From: Mastigamoeba balamuthi
Lineage: Eukaryota; Evosea; Mastigamoebida; Mastigamoebidae
NCBI GenBank assembly: GCA_902651635.1
Contig: CACRSC010000052.1
Coordinates: forward strand, 17,190 to 81,189
DNA length: 64,000 nucleotides
Direction: 5' to 3'
The translations under genes were made by a program, and so were the position numbers. Of this stretch, positions 10,590-21,943 are shown in pieces (the first letter of the stretch is position 1; every line of letters begins with the position of its first letter). The notes below the pieces were generated by a model, which was given only the letters and a program-made list of their open reading frames with translations, had not been told where the DNA came from and made no database searches.

Positions 10590-13007
10590 TTACCATATTT
10601 CCTTGTTCTTCTGGGCCTGACGAGCGAGAAACTGTGCGTCTGGGACAAACTTTATGAACCCGTTGAGTAGTGGCAGCACCACGAAGTCGATGAATGCCTT
10701 CTGGCTCTTTTGAACATCGCAAGTATTTCTATCCATGAATGCACTCACCGGCAAGCCCAGCGCCTTCTCGTCGTCACCCTGGAGGAAGTTGAGGCCTCTG
10801 TTAGCTCACACACCGAGAAAAGGGAGGAACGCACCTGAGCAAAGAACTCCTGCAGAAGAAACTCGGACCACTGCCTGTACTGTGCCTCCGGCTTTGTCAC
10901 ATTGCCGATGTCAGCGACCTTGATGGTGAGTTGCATCAAAAGCAGAGTGTCTGCCGCCGACTCCTTGGGCTTGAAGCTCTCGGCCTTCCAGAATGCATCG
11001 AGTTAGGACAATCGGGGAGAACAAGAGAGCAGACCTTTGCGTTTATCAACGAGACGAATTCGAAATGTCTGGCCATGTCCGTGGCCAGCACGATATCTAT
11101 GACGGTGGATCGGAACTCTCGCTTGACCTTCTCGCCGCGGCCCTGGAGGAAGTTGTGCTTGGAGAGCAGCTTGAACGCCGTGGAGAGGTGGTAGTTCTCC
11201 AGGATGCTCTTGTCGTTGTAGACCATCGCCAGCTCCGAGTCCGTGTGCATCAGGAAGTTGTTGTTCCGCCCGATGTGCCCGACGTCGTGCACCGCCCCCG
11301 CGACCAGCAGCGCCAAGACGTTGTCAGCAGAGAGGCACTTGTACTGCGCCATCGAGAGGAGCATGTCCAAAGAGTGCACCACGTCGGCTGCGTGCATCTG
11401 CAGGGCAGGCTGAGCCACGGTGTCTCATATTAGCAGAGGGAGACTCGCACGGCGTTGTGGAAGGGGTTGCACTGGTAGAGGTCCTCTATGGCCGAGATAT
11501 ACTCGACCAGCGTGTGCGTGTAGGAGCCCACGCAGCCAGCCAGCTTGCGCTTCTCGAACACGTGGTAGAACACGCTGGTGAGCGGCCTGCCCACGTTCCC
11601 TGCGAGCGACAGCACGTCAAAGTCCCACTCGTCCATCCGCCTGTCGTCCTCGGGAGCGTTGGCCACCAGTGTGTCCGCCACGACGACGCTGAGGTTGGAG
11701 AGCATCGAGGGGATGCCTCGGAGCAGGTGCTTGCCAGACGTGACCTCCTGCAGCAGGTACGACGCCGTCTCCCCATCGATGTCTTCAGCGCCCTCTGGCG
11801 CGTGAGCATCGAAAGCACGTGGCAGCATCTGCGAGGGCGGCGCTCACCGACAGAGCCCTTGGCGAGCTGCTCGTCGATGTCGGCGGCGAAGAGGTTCTTG
11901 TTCTCCGTGATGGTCGCGATGATGAAGCTGCACTGCCCCGCCACCTGCGGCAGTGCCGAGGCGAGGGCCGTCTCGCGGATGCCGCGCACGAGCGTGAGGA
12001 TCTTCTCTGCGGGGCTCTCGAGGTCGAGCTGCTTCGACACCTTGTGCACCACGTGTAGCTCCGCCTTGAGCGTCGACACCTCGTGCGCGAGCGTCTCGGT
12101 CATCTCCCACATCCTCCGCAGCAGGTCCTCGTTGTGCCGAGCTGCGTGGAGTCCAGGCAGAGAGAGGTCAGTGCACTCGCAGGGCAGCAGCTGTCTGGTC
12201 CGTGCATTGCAGGCAGAGGAAGACGGCGATCAGGGAGAGGAGGACGATGGAGACGCAGAGCTCCCAGACGCTGACGTAGCTCTTGCGGACGATGGCGTAG
12301 AGGGCCCAGCCGAGGATCTTGATCCAGCAGAAGAAGAGGAAGTGCACAAACGAGACCTTCTGCGACGAGAGCCCCGACGTGATCGAGAGGAACAACGGGA
12401 TGACCGTGATGGTCCTGAACGAGTCCAGCGTCTTGAACGCGCTCGTCGTGATGTCGACGATGTTCATCGCAGAGATCACGTGCGTCACGCTGATTTCGGT
12501 TTTCCCCGTCCGTTTTTCCGGTGAGTTGAGAGTAAGTAGTTTGTTGTCGTCATTGCTCACGTCAGCGCCAGCGACCTGTGGCGGTCGAACCGCGTGAACG
12601 TCAGGGCCATACACACAGCCTCCACCACCGCGTTCACCAGGAGTTGCAGCAGCCTCGTCTGCGACGCGCCACAGCAAAGTTGAGGCCAGTGCTGAATTCG
12701 GGGCGGCACTTTCTCGAAGCCGCTGTAAATCGCAGAAGAAAAATCAACTGTATGCGGCGCTGCGTGCCCTGGGAGCCTCCATCACTGGGGCGAGGCACAC
12801 GGCCAGGTAGATGACGCCGAACATGGCGAAGCCGAGGCCGAGGCGCGCCCGCAGCCGCGAGATGCGCAGGCTGTGCTCGCTGAAACGCGCCTCGACCCGC
12901 GGGTCCCTGTAGCGCAGCGAGAACCGGTGCCTCGGGGGCGGCGGCCCCGCAGACCGCGCGTTGGGCTGAGTGGCTTCCAGGAGGATCTCCGGAGCGATCG
13001 CGGACAT
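10590..13007 (-). CDS. Membrane-anchored class I cyclic-nucleotide phosphodiesterase
   Basis: The predicted enzyme hydrolyses 3',5'-cyclic nucleotides. Joining across the intron at about 11403-11455 gives FHNAMHAADVVHS, and the next exon gives the metal-binding signature HDVGHIGRNNNF. Further 3', VADIGNVTKPEAQYRQW is the class I PDE block with the second metal-binding Asp, and FIDFVVLPLL the helix near the end. The N-terminal part has several hydrophobic helices (LGLGFAMFGVIYLAV; VSVWELCVSIVLLSLIAVFL) and then a soluble linker that could be a GAF-like or coiled region. The start at 13007 is the first ATG of a Pro/Arg-rich N-terminus. Most exon joins are clear. The join near 12150-12190 after LQCTDQ could not be put in phase, so the membrane part is approximate. 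The gene converges with its left neighbour. Confidence 0.8.
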
Positions 13008-14338
13008 GCCTCTGCGCTGTTGCGGGTTGCGGGTCTAATATTGCCACTGTTTGGAAATTGAGACCATTTCCGGATCGGAATCGGCAGGAAAAAGGACAGA
13101 AGCCACCCCAGAGCGATTTTTCACAAGAAAACCAGCGATGGGTCCTCGCTGACATCCTGGGGGCAGTCTGTCTGCTTCCAGACGGCCGTGCATGAGCGCG
13201 CGTGTGCGCACCCGGTGAAGTTAGTGAAGAGCTGTGATGAGCAGCCTGTGGCGGTCGTGGTGGTGCACCAGATGTGCTCCGCAGCGACAAACCAGCCGAA
13301 TGAGGTGTCGAATTTTGTACTGCCTGTCGGTATGGTCTCGTGAGACGGTGGGGAAGCAGCATCGCACAGAGGAGAGGAAGAGGGGCACATGAGAACATGA
13401 GCACGGCCAGGCACGCAGGGCAGACTAGCCGGGCGTCTCCTTCCAACCACCGCGTATGGGCCAACGGAGCTCAGCGGCGTGGCCGCTGGGACCGATGGGT
13501 CCGCAAGGGGCTCCGTGCCCAAGCGCTGGACAGGTCGACAGGCCCGTACAGGCACAACGGGATGGAGGGATCTCCGATCCCGCCGTGTGCTGCTGCTCCT
13601 GGCACTCCCCGGTCGCCCTGGCAGCCGCTGGCACCGCTGCGGCAGCTCAGACCCACACCGCGCCGATAGCCCCCCGAGGTGCACTTTTCCTTTCACGAAG
13701 TTCGCCAGGTTGCGGGTTGTCGTAACAGAGATGCACACGGCGTCCCCGCACCTGCGTGCTTCCGATAACCCTGAATTCAGTTCTAGCGGAATAGTACGTG
13801 CCGCATAGGAAAAGTGCATGTTCGCCTGCCAACGGGGTTCGCTTTATTCCCCAAGTGCCTCCCTGCCCCCCCGGGCCCTCTCTTTCGACCTGCTGGACCG
13901 CTGTGGCTCTGGGCCGCGCCTCAGACCTTCGGCCGGGGCCAGCGCACTGCCTCGGCAGTTACGGAACGAAAAAAGTCTTTTCCAGCGCGCCCATCGCACC
14001 GGCTCTGCCGGTGACGTCACCAGAGGTGTTAGGAAAGAGGGAAGAACGGTTGGGGATCCTGCGGAAAGAACGTGATACGCGCTGCGTCGTGATTTGTACG
14101 ACACGTACGATTGAAAAACCACCATACATTCGCGAAGGCTCTCAGAAAGGCGCCGCACCCCCGTGACCTTCGCAGAGACTTCCAGGCCACGTCATGCCGC
14201 ACCCCGCAAGGCCGCTGCACCTCGTGTGGTTTTATATTGACCCTCTGCTCATTTTTCTGGTCACTTATCTCTTGTCTCTCAACAACTGAACTGCCGAGTG
14301 CCCGCACCGCTGCACACTCCCCAACGACCCACGCCGAG
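13008..14338. other. Long spacer upstream of phosphodiesterase and TLC-like gene
   Basis: No gene is recognised. Promoters of both divergent neighbours are expected here. The part from about 14010 to 14230 is similar to DNA upstream of the second TLC-like gene (about 17020-17190). Confidence 0.5.
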
Positions 14339-15193
14339 ATGCTGGACGTTCTCTCGCTCGCCATCGTCGTGGCCCACTGCGCCCTCAACGGGGCCCTCTA
14401 CCGCATGACGGGCAGCCACTTCCACACGGTCGGCATCGTTGACTTGGTTCTCTCTCTGTGCGTCCCAGAAGCCCATACAACTTCACTCCTCTCCCGCTGA
14501 CCCTGCGCGCCTCACCGCTGCAGGGCGAGTACTGCCGTGGCCCTGGCCGTGCTGGCATGGGGCCCCGAGGGTGCCCCGCTGTCCTACGCGATCCTCGAGC
14601 GGCCCATCGCGGTGCACTGCTGGTGGTTCGTCGTCCAGCTGCCGGGCTTCCTGCTGCTCAAGCAGCAGTACATCCGCGACTCCACGCCCGCAACCTGGCG
14701 GTTCATGATCACGCACCACAGCTGCGTCGCGGCCTTTGGCGTCATCCTGTACCTCTTCCCCTGCACGGCCTCGTTCGCGACGGGCGACATCACGCCCTAC
14801 GCGTTCTTCTACCTCTGGCAGGGCGGCAACGGCTTCGCCTACCCGCTGTACTGCCTCATCCGCAGCGAGGCCATCGGCCAGCGCACGGCCGCACGCACCA
14901 AGCTCGTCCTGCAGCGCCTTGCGCGCTGGGGGTCGTACGTGGCGCTCCTGTGGTGGCCCGAGTCGTTCCAGAGCCTCTACCCGTGGCTCTTCGGGGCCGC
15001 CCACCTCACGTTCGAGGTCCTCTGCGTGCGCAGCGCCTGGCGGTCGCTCTGGAGGCCCGACAGGCCGCGCCGCCCGGCGTCTCCCGAGCCCTGCGCCTGC
15101 CCCGTGGTCGAGTGCCAGCACAGGAAGGTGCCCTCGGCCGCTGCTGGCGCCGGGCAGCTCGCGCACCAGGCCCACCCCGCCCTGGCGAACTGA
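14339..15193 (+). CDS. TLC-like multipass membrane protein, copy 1
   Basis: Exons 14339-14457 and 14524-15193 join through a 66-bp intron into 262 residues with about six or seven hydrophobic segments. Features resembling the TLC (TRAM/LAG1/CLN8) superfamily are a His-His pair at the start of a helix (MITHHSCVAAFGVILYLF) and a later polar helix with GGNGFAYPLYCL. That superfamily includes ceramide synthases and lipid-sensing membrane proteins, but the match is loose and the substrate is unknown. The C-terminal tail is cytosolic-looking, Arg/Pro-rich, with a CACPVVEC cysteine cluster that could be acylated. The copy at 17301-18116 is about 85% identical by eye, has its intron at the same site and phase, and shares upstream sequence, so the pair arose by tandem duplication. 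Confidence 0.7.
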
Positions 15194-17300
15194 AAGGCAA
15201 CGCGAAGGCACCTTGAGTGTTCGCAGGGCCGCTGGCCTCTAAAAGTACAAGGTTACAAGGTTACAATGCTACCAGTGTTACAGACTCGAGAAAAGCCGTG
15301 CAGCGTGTATCACAGATGTGAACAGGCCGAACAGCAATTGTATCAATGGTTCGTTCGGGAGGTTCTGCGGGCCGGAAACGGGCGTCCTTGTTCCGTCGGC
15401 ACCGCGCAGTGACGCTGCGCGCACGTAGGAGCGAGGCGAGCGGCGGGGGGGTGCGGATGGCGGTGTGCCCAACTGCTCGGCGCTCCCCAAACGGCCTCCC
15501 AGCATGACGTTTCTCAGAAGTTTCCTCCTGCTGCCCCAGTGTTGTGCTGTGTTGCGGTGTATGGGCGTTCTTCTTGCGGTCGGTGCGGGGCGCCAGGGCC
15601 CCACGAGCGGCACAGAAGAGGGGGGTGCTGCGGGGACGTGGGCGCGGGGCTTCGTCTGCCAGCCTGCGCTGCATGCTGTCGCTCCTGAGCTCCTGGGGTC
15701 CAAAATGTATGCCAACCGACCGTTATTTCCCCGAGAACGCTCCGCTCGTGCTCTCGGCCGGCACCTCTGCCACGCGCGAGCACTGCTGGGTGGGGTCCCC
15801 GGCTGCGCCCACAGCTGTGCGGTGTGATCCTGAGAGAGGGGAGACTGGGGTGTGATGCGCTGGGGTGACTGACTATTTTCACAGAGAAAAATTGAATTCT
15901 GACAGTAAGGGCTCGGCCGTTTGTTTGTTATCTGAGCGTTTTCGGTTATGGCGCCCGCGGGTGCGCAACCGCTTTGCCTGCACCCGATCCGTGCCGAGGG
16001 CTGCGCGGTGTCGGTGGCCCACTCGCTGCTCGATGTGCTGTTGGATGTTGGCTGCTCTCTCCTTCAACGTCGCTCTCCTGTCCTCTCCGGGGGCCGCGCA
16101 GGCGCCTGCAGAGGCACTCCCCGATGCCCCTGAGTCACCGCTGATGCTGAAGCGGTTCTCCCGTTCTCCGCGACATTTTGGGGCGGGTCTGCGCTCGTGT
16201 AGTCGGTCGTTTGGGTCCGTCAGTGATCGGGCTCATCCGCTGCGCACCGTTGACTGATGATTGGGGCCTCCGCCTCTTGGTTTTATTCGTCGCGGAGGGG
16301 AGGATCGTTGGAACACGCAGCACAGAACATGAGATTAAATGTTGTCTGGTGATCACGGCCATGCTCCGGTGACCTCCCTCCCGTCTGTGTCGCAGCGATC
16401 AATCGCAAACCCGTGCGATGGGGACAGCATTGCCATAGCGCACACCTCCTATCTGCGAGCATGCCCGATAAATGAAGCCGCACATGTCACGACCGAGATC
16501 CACGCCGCACCCTCACGAGCTCGTGGGGAGTCATCCCTGCATTGATCGTGGATTATTCAACAGATACGCTTGGAAAACGAAAAACAGAATTTTCTGTGGG
16601 GTCTTCTAAGGACGGGCCGAGCCCGTCTTCTGAACGCTTCGTTTCTGGTGCACCGCCCTGCGGAGGTTCGCAGTGCTCCCTTCTCGCTGTCAGCACTGTG
16701 TCTGCGTTTCCGACGACTCAGCTGGGGCTGAGGGCCGCTGCTCGGCGACGTTGGCCACCGTTTTTCAGCAGGTGTAATAGTGATTCTATCCTTTTCTGGT
16801 GAAAAGGCATTCATTCGTACTTTGTTCTCCCGCATTTGGGGTGGAGAGTGCCGCGTTACCAGGTGTTTGCGGGTGGTGTGTGAGGCTGCCCTGAGCGAGG
16901 GACCACAGCCTGGGGGACTCTCGGCCATACTGAAAGCCAAACGAGAACAGGTGGAGGTGCGCGAAGCATGGAATGGAAATCTGAGAAAAATGAGTCGCTG
17001 GTGACTGAGGCTCTGCCGTCGTCGGCAAGAGGAAAGACGGAAGAACGTTGGGAAATCCGCTGATAGAATGGGCCACGTCACGCACCAATGGACAATCCTC
17101 ACTGCATTCGCGGTACGGTAGGAGAGGGCTCCCAGAACGGCGCTGCACCCCCTGCGAAGCTTCGCAGACACTTCCTGGCCACCTCATACCACACCCTGGG
17201 GCCGGTGAGGGGTTCACCTCCGCTGAGATACACTTTTCACCCGTTTTTAAACCGCCCGCACACGCTCCATTTCACTTGCAAGTCCATCGCACCCCAATCA
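15194..17300. other. Spacer between the two TLC-like genes
   Basis: About 2.1 kb without a supportable gene. The last 280 bp (about 17020-17300) resembles the DNA upstream of copy 1: matching blocks include GGAAGAACG, CATTCGCG and CTTCGCAGA-ACTTCC-GGCCAC. This marks the duplicated promoter. A short direct repeat, CAAGGTTACAAGGTTACAA, lies near 15250. Confidence 0.5.
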
Positions 17301-18116
17301 ATGTTCAACGCTGTCGCGCTCGCCATCATCGGGGCCCACTGCGCCCTCAACGGGGCCCTCTACCGCATCACTGGCAACTTCTTCCACACAGTCGGCACTG
17401 CTGACTTTGTTATTTCTCTGTGCGTACCAGAAGCCCATACATTTTCGTTCCACTCCTGCTGACTATCCGCCTCTCGCTGCAGGGCGAACACTGCCGTGGC
17501 CTTTGCAGTGCTGGCATGGGGACCCGAGGGTGCCCCGCTGTCCTACGCGATCCTCGAGCACCCCATCGAAATGCACTGCTGGTGGTTCTTCGTCCAGCTG
17601 CCGGGCTTCCTGCTGCTCAAGCAGCAGTACACCCGCGACACCTCGCCCGCCACCTGGCGCTTCATGGTCACGCACCACTGCTGCGTCACAGCCTTCGGGG
17701 TCATCATGTACCTCTTCCCAGTCCTTGCCGCCTACGCCTCTGGCGACGTCACGCCCTACGCGTTCTTCTGCCTCTGGCAGGGCGGCAACGGCTTCGCCTA
17801 CCCGCTGCACCACCTCGTCAGCAGCGGGGTGATCGGCCAGCGCACGGCCGCACGCGCTAAGTTCGTCCTGCAGCGCATTGCACGCTGGGGGCCGTTCGTG
17901 GGGATCCTGTTGTGGCCTGGGGCGCTCGACAGCTTCTTCCCGTGGCTCTTCGGGGCCGCCCACCTCACGTTCGAGGTCCTCTGCGTGCGCAGCGCCTGGC
18001 GGTCGCTCTGGAGGCCCGACAGGCCGCGCCTCCAGGCGTCTCCCGAGACCTGCGCCTGCCCCGTGGTCGAGTGCCAGCGCAGGAAGGTGCCCTCGACCTC
18101 ACGGCGGGGCAACTGA
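17301..18116 (+). CDS. TLC-like multipass membrane protein, copy 2
   Basis: Exons 17301-17419 and 17483-18116 give 250 residues, closely similar to copy 1 over the whole membrane region (for example MVTHHCCVTAFGVIMYLF and GGNGFAYPLHHL). The His-His pair is kept. Differences cluster in loops. The C-terminal tail keeps the CACPVVEC cluster but ends 10-12 residues earlier (VPSTSRRGN). Both copies have intact frames and splice sites, so both are probably expressed; the few conservative changes in the helices suggest selection on the membrane core. Confidence 0.7.
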
Positions 18117-19015
18117 CGCCCCTGGCCCACACGGCCCTGGCGAGCTGAGGGATGACCGGTCTCTCTGCTCGGCATGAACACCGCCGTATACTGAAACAAT
18201 ACGAAACCGTCCCCCCGAGAAGCTGAAAGTGATTGCAGGGCCCGTTTGCCTCTGAGAGTTCGCAGTTGCAGCCTCAGAAAATCGTTTGGGTGATTTTAGC
18301 GGTTGCAAATTGTGCGCATACATTTATTGCATCATAGGTGCATTGCTTGGGCCAAATTTGTGGAAGTCAGCTTGCTCCGGGGGCACTGCCCAGGCCTGTG
18401 AGCGAGCGAGCTGTCGTCGCTCTGCTCTGCTGGGGGGGCTGGGCTCGTCGGGGGTGAGGCCCTCGCACCCGACTCCCGCGTCGCTGCTCGCTGCTCCGAG
18501 CCCATGGCGCGTGCTCGGCAGGGCCGCCGCAGCTGCACGCATACAGTCACGCAGAGATGTCGCCAGCTGACTCACCTCTGCTCCGAGGTGTGCTGATCGG
18601 CAGTCCTGGCGGTCCGAAGGGAGTCAGCCCACCAGCCATGCCGTGCCGTCCCGCGAGCGTGTGCGGAGAGAGAGGGCAGAGGGCAGAGGGCATGGCGGGC
18701 GTGTGCGGGAGCGAGTGCTCCTGAGCTCCTCTGCGTGCGAGAGAGGCCCTGGGGCATCATCGTGTGCGCACACCGACCCTCTGGCCAGGCTCTGGCGTCC
18801 TCGGCCACGCTGGGCTGCCACCCGGGGGGCTCTGTCATGCACTGACGTGGCACGGCGTCAGCTCCGGGGGATGTGGCGATGCTGGCAGATTCACCAGCGT
18901 TGGGGTCTCACACTCAACAGTGCGGCACTCGATCAGCAGCTGACATGGCACGCTGGGCACCCCCCCCCCCCCAATCCTTATCTCACGCGAGGGCCCCCCC
19001 CCCCAGGAGACAGCC
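18117..19015. other. Spacer upstream of HORMA gene
   Basis: No gene is seen. Two long C runs near 18961 and 18997, just before the HORMA start codon, may be prone to sequencing error. Confidence 0.4.
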
Positions 19016-20874
19016 ATGGCCGACCAGGAGGCGCCCACGCAGGACCAGTCGCGGGTGCTCGTGAGGTCTGCTGCCCTCTGCTGCCCTCTGCTTGCTGTGG
19101 TGGCTGTCGCATCCGCTGTGTCCCTGTGTGTGGGTCTCAGCTGTGCCCCTGTGTGCCCCTGTGCGGCGCTGTGTGGCGCAGGAACCTGCTGCGGACGGCG
19201 CTGGCGTCGCTGTTCTGGGCGCGGGCCATCTTCCCGCAGGACTGCTTCGAGAACAGGACCTTTGCGGGCATGGCCGTCAAGAAGTTCCGCTGCTGCTCCC
19301 GCCCCGACGTCGACCGCGTCATCGCCTGGGTCGAGGGCACGCCCTGCCCTGCCCTGCCTGCTGCGCTGACGCCTGGTGTGCTTGATGTGGCTGGCCGTGT
19401 GGCGCCTCTGCTGGCGTGACGTGATGTGCTGGTGTGCTTGATGTGGCCCTGCAATGTGTGGCTCCTGCTCCTGTGCTGGTGTGACGTGAAGTGGCTGGTG
19501 GCTGCGGATGTGACTTGGCTGCTGACGTGGCTGCTTGGGAGGCAGAGGGGGTGCTGGACGCGTTCAACAGGGGGTACCTGGACACGCTCATCGTGGGCGT
19601 CGAGGGCGACACCGCCGGCCCCGCCCCCCTCCTCTGCGAGTCCTACTCGTGTGCGCCCCCTCCCAGCCCAGCCCAGCCCAGCCCACCCCTCTGCTGACTC
19701 GCCACGCCAGTCAAGATCACCGAGGGGGCCGTGGCCGTGCAGCAGCCCCCGGGCAGCGCAGGAGCGGCGCAGACGACCAAGAAGGGCATACGGGAGGCAG
19801 CGCTGCAGGTGATGCGCAACATCGCGCTGGCGGTGCAGACGCTGGGGCCCCTGCCCGACACGCGCTACGTGCTCATGAAGCTCCTCTACGCCGACGCCGT
19901 CACGCCCGCCGCCTACGAGCCCCCGCACTTCCGCTGCGCCACGGGGGGCCCGCGCCTGCTGCTGGCCTCCCCCGCCCTCAAGGTCCGCCTGGGCCGCGTC
20001 CAGACGCCCCACCACAGGCTCGACCTCCTCCTCCAGTCCACCGCAGACCCCCTCGCCCTCGGCCCCCCGCCCCCGGCCTCCCGCGACGACGCCGAGTGCC
20101 TCGACGCCCTCCTCGCCGCCGACGCCCCCCGCAGCCCGCGCGGCCCCTCGCACGGCGGCCGCCAGCCCTCGGACGCCATCGTCATCGACGAGCACCAGCA
20201 GCTGAGGCAGAAGGAGGAGGAGGGGAAGAAGGAGAGGGAGGAGGAGGGCAAGGAGGAGGTGGAGGGGGCAGAGGGGGCCAGGTGGAGGGCAGCGGTGCAG
20301 ACGCTGGCGGGAGCAGAGCGCGTCACGTCGACGGGGCTCGCGAGGGACCTCGGCGTCTCGCGCAAGCACGCCGCAGAGATCCTCGCCGACCTCGAGGCCC
20401 GCGGCTTCGTGGGTCCTGTGCGCATAGGGGGAAAGGGGAGGGGGACAGGGGCTGCTCTGCGCGCGAGTGACGGGGGACCCCTTTGCATGCGCGCAGCTGG
20501 TCAAGACGGGGAGGGCGTACGTGCGCACCGTCAACGCAGAGGCCGTCAGGAAGCAGCTGGCGGGGCTGCGCCTGGGGGAGCAGCAGCAGCCAGCCTGCGA
20601 GGGCAGCCAGCAGAGCCAGCAGAGCCAGCTCTCGGCAGCCGCCGAGGGCGCGCGCTGCAGCCAGGCGAGCGCGGGGTCGCAGTCGCAGGCCTCGGCGGCG
20701 TCGCTGCTGCGCAGGCCGACGACGCCGCCCCAGGCCAAGCGCAGGCCCAAGATAGAGGAGCTCACGCCCGTCAGGAAGGCGGGGGAGGTGGAGGTGGAGG
20801 AGAAGCGCGCGCAGGCCCGCAAGGCGAGCATCGCCGAAGACCCGCGCGCGGCCAAGAAGAGGCGCACAGAGTGA
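19016..20874 (+). CDS. Meiotic HORMA-domain protein (Hop1/HORMAD type)
   Basis: Hop1/HORMAD proteins assemble on meiotic chromosome axes and promote inter-homologue recombination. Five exons (19016-19065, 19182-19329, 19542-19650, 19711-20408, 20497-20874) join in phase to 460 residues. The HORMA core is visible as the N-terminal helix NLLRTALASLFWARAIFP followed by F-N-R-TFAGMAVKKF. It continues with GVLDAFNRGYLDTLIVGV and then ESYSFKI across an intron, each typical of the family. After the HORMA part and an acidic Glu/Lys linker comes a winged-helix-like segment (RVTSTGLARDLGVSRKHAAEILADLEARGF), matching the chromatin-binding region of Hop1 relatives. The tail is Gln/Ser-rich and ends in a basic KKRRTE, a possible nuclear signal. 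The 5' end of exon 3 is the least certain boundary. Confidence 0.85.
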
Positions 20875-20935
20875 CCTGACTGTGAGGAGGAATCTCTGAG
20901 ATTTCGGTATCGCGGTGAATCAAACAGAGCAAACG

Positions 20936-21757
20936 ATGGACAACGCGGGCGCGGCCGTCTCGACGCTCGAGGGGTCTTCTGCGGACAAGGGTGTGGCGGC
21001 GTGGTCCAGCACGTGGGAGCCGTGGATCGAAGTGGTCCTGTCGAACCCACTGCGCGTGCCTGACGCCGCCGCCGCGCTGTCTCCCGTGCTGGGAGCCGAC
21101 TGCCCGCTGGAGCCGCACGTCGTCGACCGCCTCGCCGTCTGCCGCGCTGCGGACCCTATTGTCATCGACGCTCTTCTTGCTCTGCTGCCGCGCTCCCTCA
21201 GCATACCTGACTGCCCCGTGAGGGCGCTCTGCTCGTCGGGGGACTGCGCGATGCTGAGCAGCCAGGGCGCAGCAGCAGCTGTGCGTGCGCTCGTGCAAGC
21301 TGCTCGCTGCTGCCCCAAGTGTTTTGCGTCGTACCCCGCGCGCGGTGCTAGCCGCCTGCTCGAGTGGGCCGACTCCCTCTCTCCCGACAGCCCGGATAAG
21401 CGCGAGGCTGTGCTCGCCTCCCTCGACGCGTGGGCCGCTCTGGTGTCGCTGGGTGCTCCCGGCTCCTGCGGTGACGCCCAAGGTGGCGCTGCTGTGTCGC
21501 GCGAGGCCCTTGCGGTGCGCCCCACAGGGCGCATGCAAGGCCTGTGGAGAGTGCCGGGTGCGCTGCCCGCTGTTGTGATGGCGTGCAACAGCGTGCTGCA
21601 ATGCCACGCGCACGAGAAGGATGTCAGAGGTGCTCTCAACTGTCTGATCGGAGAAGTGGGACTCAGCGTTATCGCTGCCGAGGCGAGAGGCCTCGCTGAG
21701 GTGTGCAACGCCGAGCAGAGAGAAGCCATCTGCAACAGAGTGTCTCCGTGCTGCTAG
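20936..21757 (+). CDS. Unknown Cys/Ala-rich helical protein
   Basis: A single 273-residue open frame begins 61 bp after the HORMA stop, at the first ATG. I do not recognise it. It looks all-helical, with Leu/Ala-rich stretches such as PHVVDRLAVCRAADPIVIDALLALL recurring at roughly 40-residue spacing. This would fit an alpha-solenoid, but no repeat consensus is clear. Cysteines are scattered, with one CCPKC and a terminal CC. No signal peptide or membrane helix is present. The short gap to the HORMA gene suggests its promoter lies within or overlaps the end of that gene. Confidence 0.6.
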   Translation: MDNAGAAVSTLEGSSADKGVAAWSSTWEPWIEVVLSNPLRVPDAAAALSPVLGADCPLEPHVVDRLAVCRAADPIVIDALLALLPRSLSIPDCPVRALCSSGDCAMLSSQGAAAAVRALVQAARCCPKCFASYPARGASRLLEWADSLSPDSPDKREAVLASLDAWAALVSLGAPGSCGDAQGGAAVSREALAVRPTGRMQGLWRVPGALPAVVMACNSVLQCHAHEKDVRGALNCLIGEVGLSVIAAEARGLAEVCNAEQREAICNRVSPCC

Positions 21758-21943
21758 CCAATGCGCCGTCGTCGTCTTTATACCCAAGCAGGGCACAGGT
21801 CGGCGTCAGTTGTCAACGGTGCGAGGCTTCCTGCAGGAGGCACTGTGTCACGAGTGAGGTCCACCCGGTTTGGTGGCTCGCTCCGCAGCCGCGTCCAGTG
21901 TCACTGCCAGAATGTGATTAAGAGAGGGCAAATGTCCGCTAGC

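Noticed and set aside
19137-21050. 637-codon open frame antisense to the HORMA gene
   Set aside because: It spans HORMA exons and introns alike, has repetitive Leu/Arg/Gly composition and no recognisable domain.
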